6,950 nt of DNA, from the NCBI GenBank assembly GCA_902520385.1, contig CABYOB010000029.1, positions 1 to 6,950 on the forward strand. The letters run 5' to 3'. Shown here one piece after another: positions 5,336-6,950 of this stretch; the stretch's first letter is position 1; the number at the start of each line of letters is the position of its first letter. This DNA is from an uncultured Bacteroidota bacterium (GTDB lineage Bacteria > Bacteroidota > Bacteroidia > Flavobacteriales > TMED113). The notes under the pieces are model-generated. The model was not told the DNA's origin, searched no databases, and worked only from the letters and a program-made list of their open reading frames with translations. The position numbers and the translations under genes are program-made.

Positions 5336-6928
5336 TTATGTTTGAATAACACCAGTTTTAAATTCTTTTATTGGGTTGTTATTACTAATTTCAATTCCCA
5401 TGGATAAATATTTCCTCGTTTCTAGTGGGTTAATTATTTGGTCAACCCAAAGTCTAGATGCAGCATAATATGGAGATGTTTGGTTATTATAATTATCTTT
5501 TATAGTTTTTTTTAACGACTTTTCTTTTGTTTCAGACATCTCTTCTCCCATTTTTTTTAATCTATTTTTTTCTAAATTAAACAATACATCTGAAGCTTGA
5601 TCTCCTCCCATCACAGCTATTCTAGCAGTGGGCCATGCAATAATAAGCCTTGGATCGTATGCCTTTCCACACATTGCGTAATTTCCTGCCCCATATGAAT
5701 TTCCTATAATTACTGTAAATTTTGGAACTGTGCTATTAGCCATTGCATTTACCATCTTGGCTCCATCTTTAATGATACCTCCATGTTCAGATTTTGACCC
5801 AACCATAAATCCGGTTACATCCTGTAAAAAAATTAAGGGGATTTTTTTTTGATTACAATTCATAATAAATCTAGCTGATTTATCTGCACTTTCAGAGTAG
5901 ATAACGCCACCTATTTGCATTTCTCCTTTTCCATTTTTTACTATTGTTCTTTGATTTGCAACAATTCCAATTTCCCAACCATCAATTCTAGCATACCCAC
6001 AAATTATAGTTTTTCCATAATCTTTTTTGTATTCAATAAATTTACTTTCATCAACTAATCTTAATATCACATCAAGCATATTATACTGTTTGTCTCTTTT
6101 TTTTGGAATAATACCTAGGATTTCTTTTGGGTTTTCTTTAGGTTCCATACTTTCTTTTCTTAAAAACCCTGCTTTTTTAGTATCAGATGTTTTTTCAATT
6201 AGATCACGGATTAGCAATACTGCTTCTTTATCATTTTTACATATATAATCAGCAGTGCCTGATTTTTCAGCATGTGTTTTTGCTCCTCCAAGAGTTTCAT
6301 TATCGATGATTTCACCTATAGCAGCTTTTACTAAGTGTGATCCAGCTAAAAAAACACTTCCGGTCCCTTCAACAATAATTGTTTCATCGCACATAATAGG
6401 TAAATATGCTCCTCCAGCCACACAACTTCCCATTATTGCGGCAATTTGAGGAACTCCCATCGATGAAAGAATAGCATTGTTTCTAAATTGCCTGCCAAAA
6501 TGTTCTTTGTCTGCGAAGATATCATTTTGTAATGGTAAAAATATACCTGCACTGTCAACTAAATAAATAATTGGTAATTTGTTTTCTATGGCAATTTCTT
6601 GTGCTCTAAGATTTTTTTTTGCAGTCATGGGAAACCAAGCTCCTGCCTTGACTGTAGCGTCATTAGCAACAATCATGCATTTTTTATTATGTATAGTGCC
6701 TATTCCAATTAAAACACCTGCAGAGTTACACCCCCCATATTCTTTATACATATCCATTGCAGCTAAAGAGCCAATTTCCAGGAATTCTGTTTTTGAGTCG
6801 ATTAATGTATAAATTCTTTCTTTTGCTGTTAATTTTCCTTTTTGTTTGTGTTTTTCTATAGATTTTTTTCCTCCACCTAAACTAGAATTAGATAAATGGT
6901 GTTTTAATTCACCAATCAAAAGATTCAT
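5336..6928 (-). CDS. Acyl-CoA carboxylase, carboxyltransferase (beta) subunit, methylcrotonyl-CoA carboxylase-like
   Basis: The protein moves a carboxyl group from biotin to an acyl-CoA, working with a separate biotin carboxylase/biotin carrier (alpha) subunit that is not in this window. The 530 residues contain both crotonase-like halves. The N-half has VDSAGIFLPLQ (124-134), the oxyanion-hole segment GSCVAGGAYLP (167-177) and IFADKEHFGR. The C-half has FLQDVTGFMVG (367-377), GNSYGAGNYAMCG (409-421) and ARIAVMGGDQASDV (435-448). The pattern is closer to methylcrotonyl-CoA carboxylase beta (leucine breakdown) than to propionyl-CoA carboxylase beta, but I cannot fix the substrate. The ATG at 6928 has AGGA at 6936-6933. 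The frame stays open to the window edge without another start, and the N-terminus is slightly shorter than in longer homologues. The gene may be part of a longer operon to the right. Confidence 0.93.
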   Translation of the reverse strand: MNLLIGELKHHLSNSSLGGGKKSIEKHKQKGKLTAKERIYTLIDSKTEFLEIGSLAAMDMYKEYGGCNSAGVLIGIGTIHNKKCMIVANDATVKAGAWFPMTAKKNLRAQEIAIENKLPIIYLVDSAGIFLPLQNDIFADKEHFGRQFRNNAILSSMGVPQIAAIMGSCVAGGAYLPIMCDETIIVEGTGSVFLAGSHLVKAAIGEIIDNETLGGAKTHAEKSGTADYICKNDKEAVLLIRDLIEKTSDTKKAGFLRKESMEPKENPKEILGIIPKKRDKQYNMLDVILRLVDESKFIEYKKDYGKTIICGYARIDGWEIGIVANQRTIVKNGKGEMQIGGVIYSESADKSARFIMNCNQKKIPLIFLQDVTGFMVGSKSEHGGIIKDGAKMVNAMANSTVPKFTVIIGNSYGAGNYAMCGKAYDPRLIIAWPTARIAVMGGDQASDVLFNLEKNRLKKMGEEMSETKEKSLKKTIKDNYNNQTSPYYAASRLWVDQIINPLETRKYLSMGIEISNNNPIKEFKTGVIQT

Positions 6929-6932
6929 ATTA

Positions 6933-6936
6933 TCCT
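6933..6936 (-). promoter_or_regulatory. Shine-Dalgarno-like sequence before the carboxylase gene
   Basis: On the minus strand AGGA (within GAGGAT) lies 4 nt before the ATG at 6928. It supports that ATG over an unseen start beyond the window. The match is short and the spacing is a little tight. Confidence 0.35.
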
Positions 6937-6950
6937 CATTTTTATTAAAA

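Noticed and set aside
6027..6812. Three plus-strand reading frames of 64-77 residues opposite the carboxylase gene, and a similar one at 4428-4619 opposite thrS
   Set aside because: They are antisense shadows of well-conserved genes, with no start signals or recognisable domains.
1..6950. A hidden defence system, mobile element, CRISPR array or RNA gene
   Set aside because: The genes fill the window nearly end to end, are all intact, and all but one belong to well-known families. No direct-repeat array, tRNA cloverleaf or transposon end was seen.

Overview
The window looks like ordinary chromosome from an AT-rich member of the Bacteroidota, most likely a flavobacterium with a compact genome. 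The lineage call is inference. It rests on the RecA sequence style (FIDAEHAFDRFYAE, FINQLR), the acyl-CoA carboxylase beta subunit of the kind I associate with Bacteroidota (SAGIFLPLQ, GSCVAGGAYLP), a lipoprotein signal ending in LISC, low GC (roughly 30% by eye, not counted), and the near absence of Shine-Dalgarno sequences. All genes look intact. I see no mobile element, tRNA, rRNA, CRISPR array or sign of recent transfer.

Left block, plus strand (1-2138): the 3' end of a Bcp-type thiol peroxidase gene, then recA 2 nt downstream, then 10 nt later a TTG-started gene for a TPR lipoprotein of unknown role. The spacing suggests one transcript that links peroxide detoxification, recombinational repair and an envelope TPR protein. 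The promoter must lie left of the window.

Right block, minus strand, read from 6928 down to 2142: an acyl-CoA carboxylase carboxyltransferase (beta) subunit, then thrS, infC, rpmI and rplT. The thrS-infC-rpmI-rplT order is the classical translation cluster: threonyl-tRNA synthetase, initiation factor IF-3, and ribosomal proteins L35 and L20. The infC gene has no ATG, GTG or TTG start at its proper 5' end. It must begin at a rare codon (ATT at 3320, or ATA at 3314), which fits the known IF-3 self-control of start-codon choice.

The two blocks converge with only 3 nt between the stop codons of the TPR gene and rplT. No stretch over 300 bases lacks a gene; the longest gaps are 72 nt (rpmI-rplT) and 57 nt (carboxylase-thrS). 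I found no evidence of an undescribed system. The points most worth a second look are the infC start, the bcp-recA-TPR lipoprotein arrangement, the tail-less RecA, and the stop-codon hairpin at the convergent junction.
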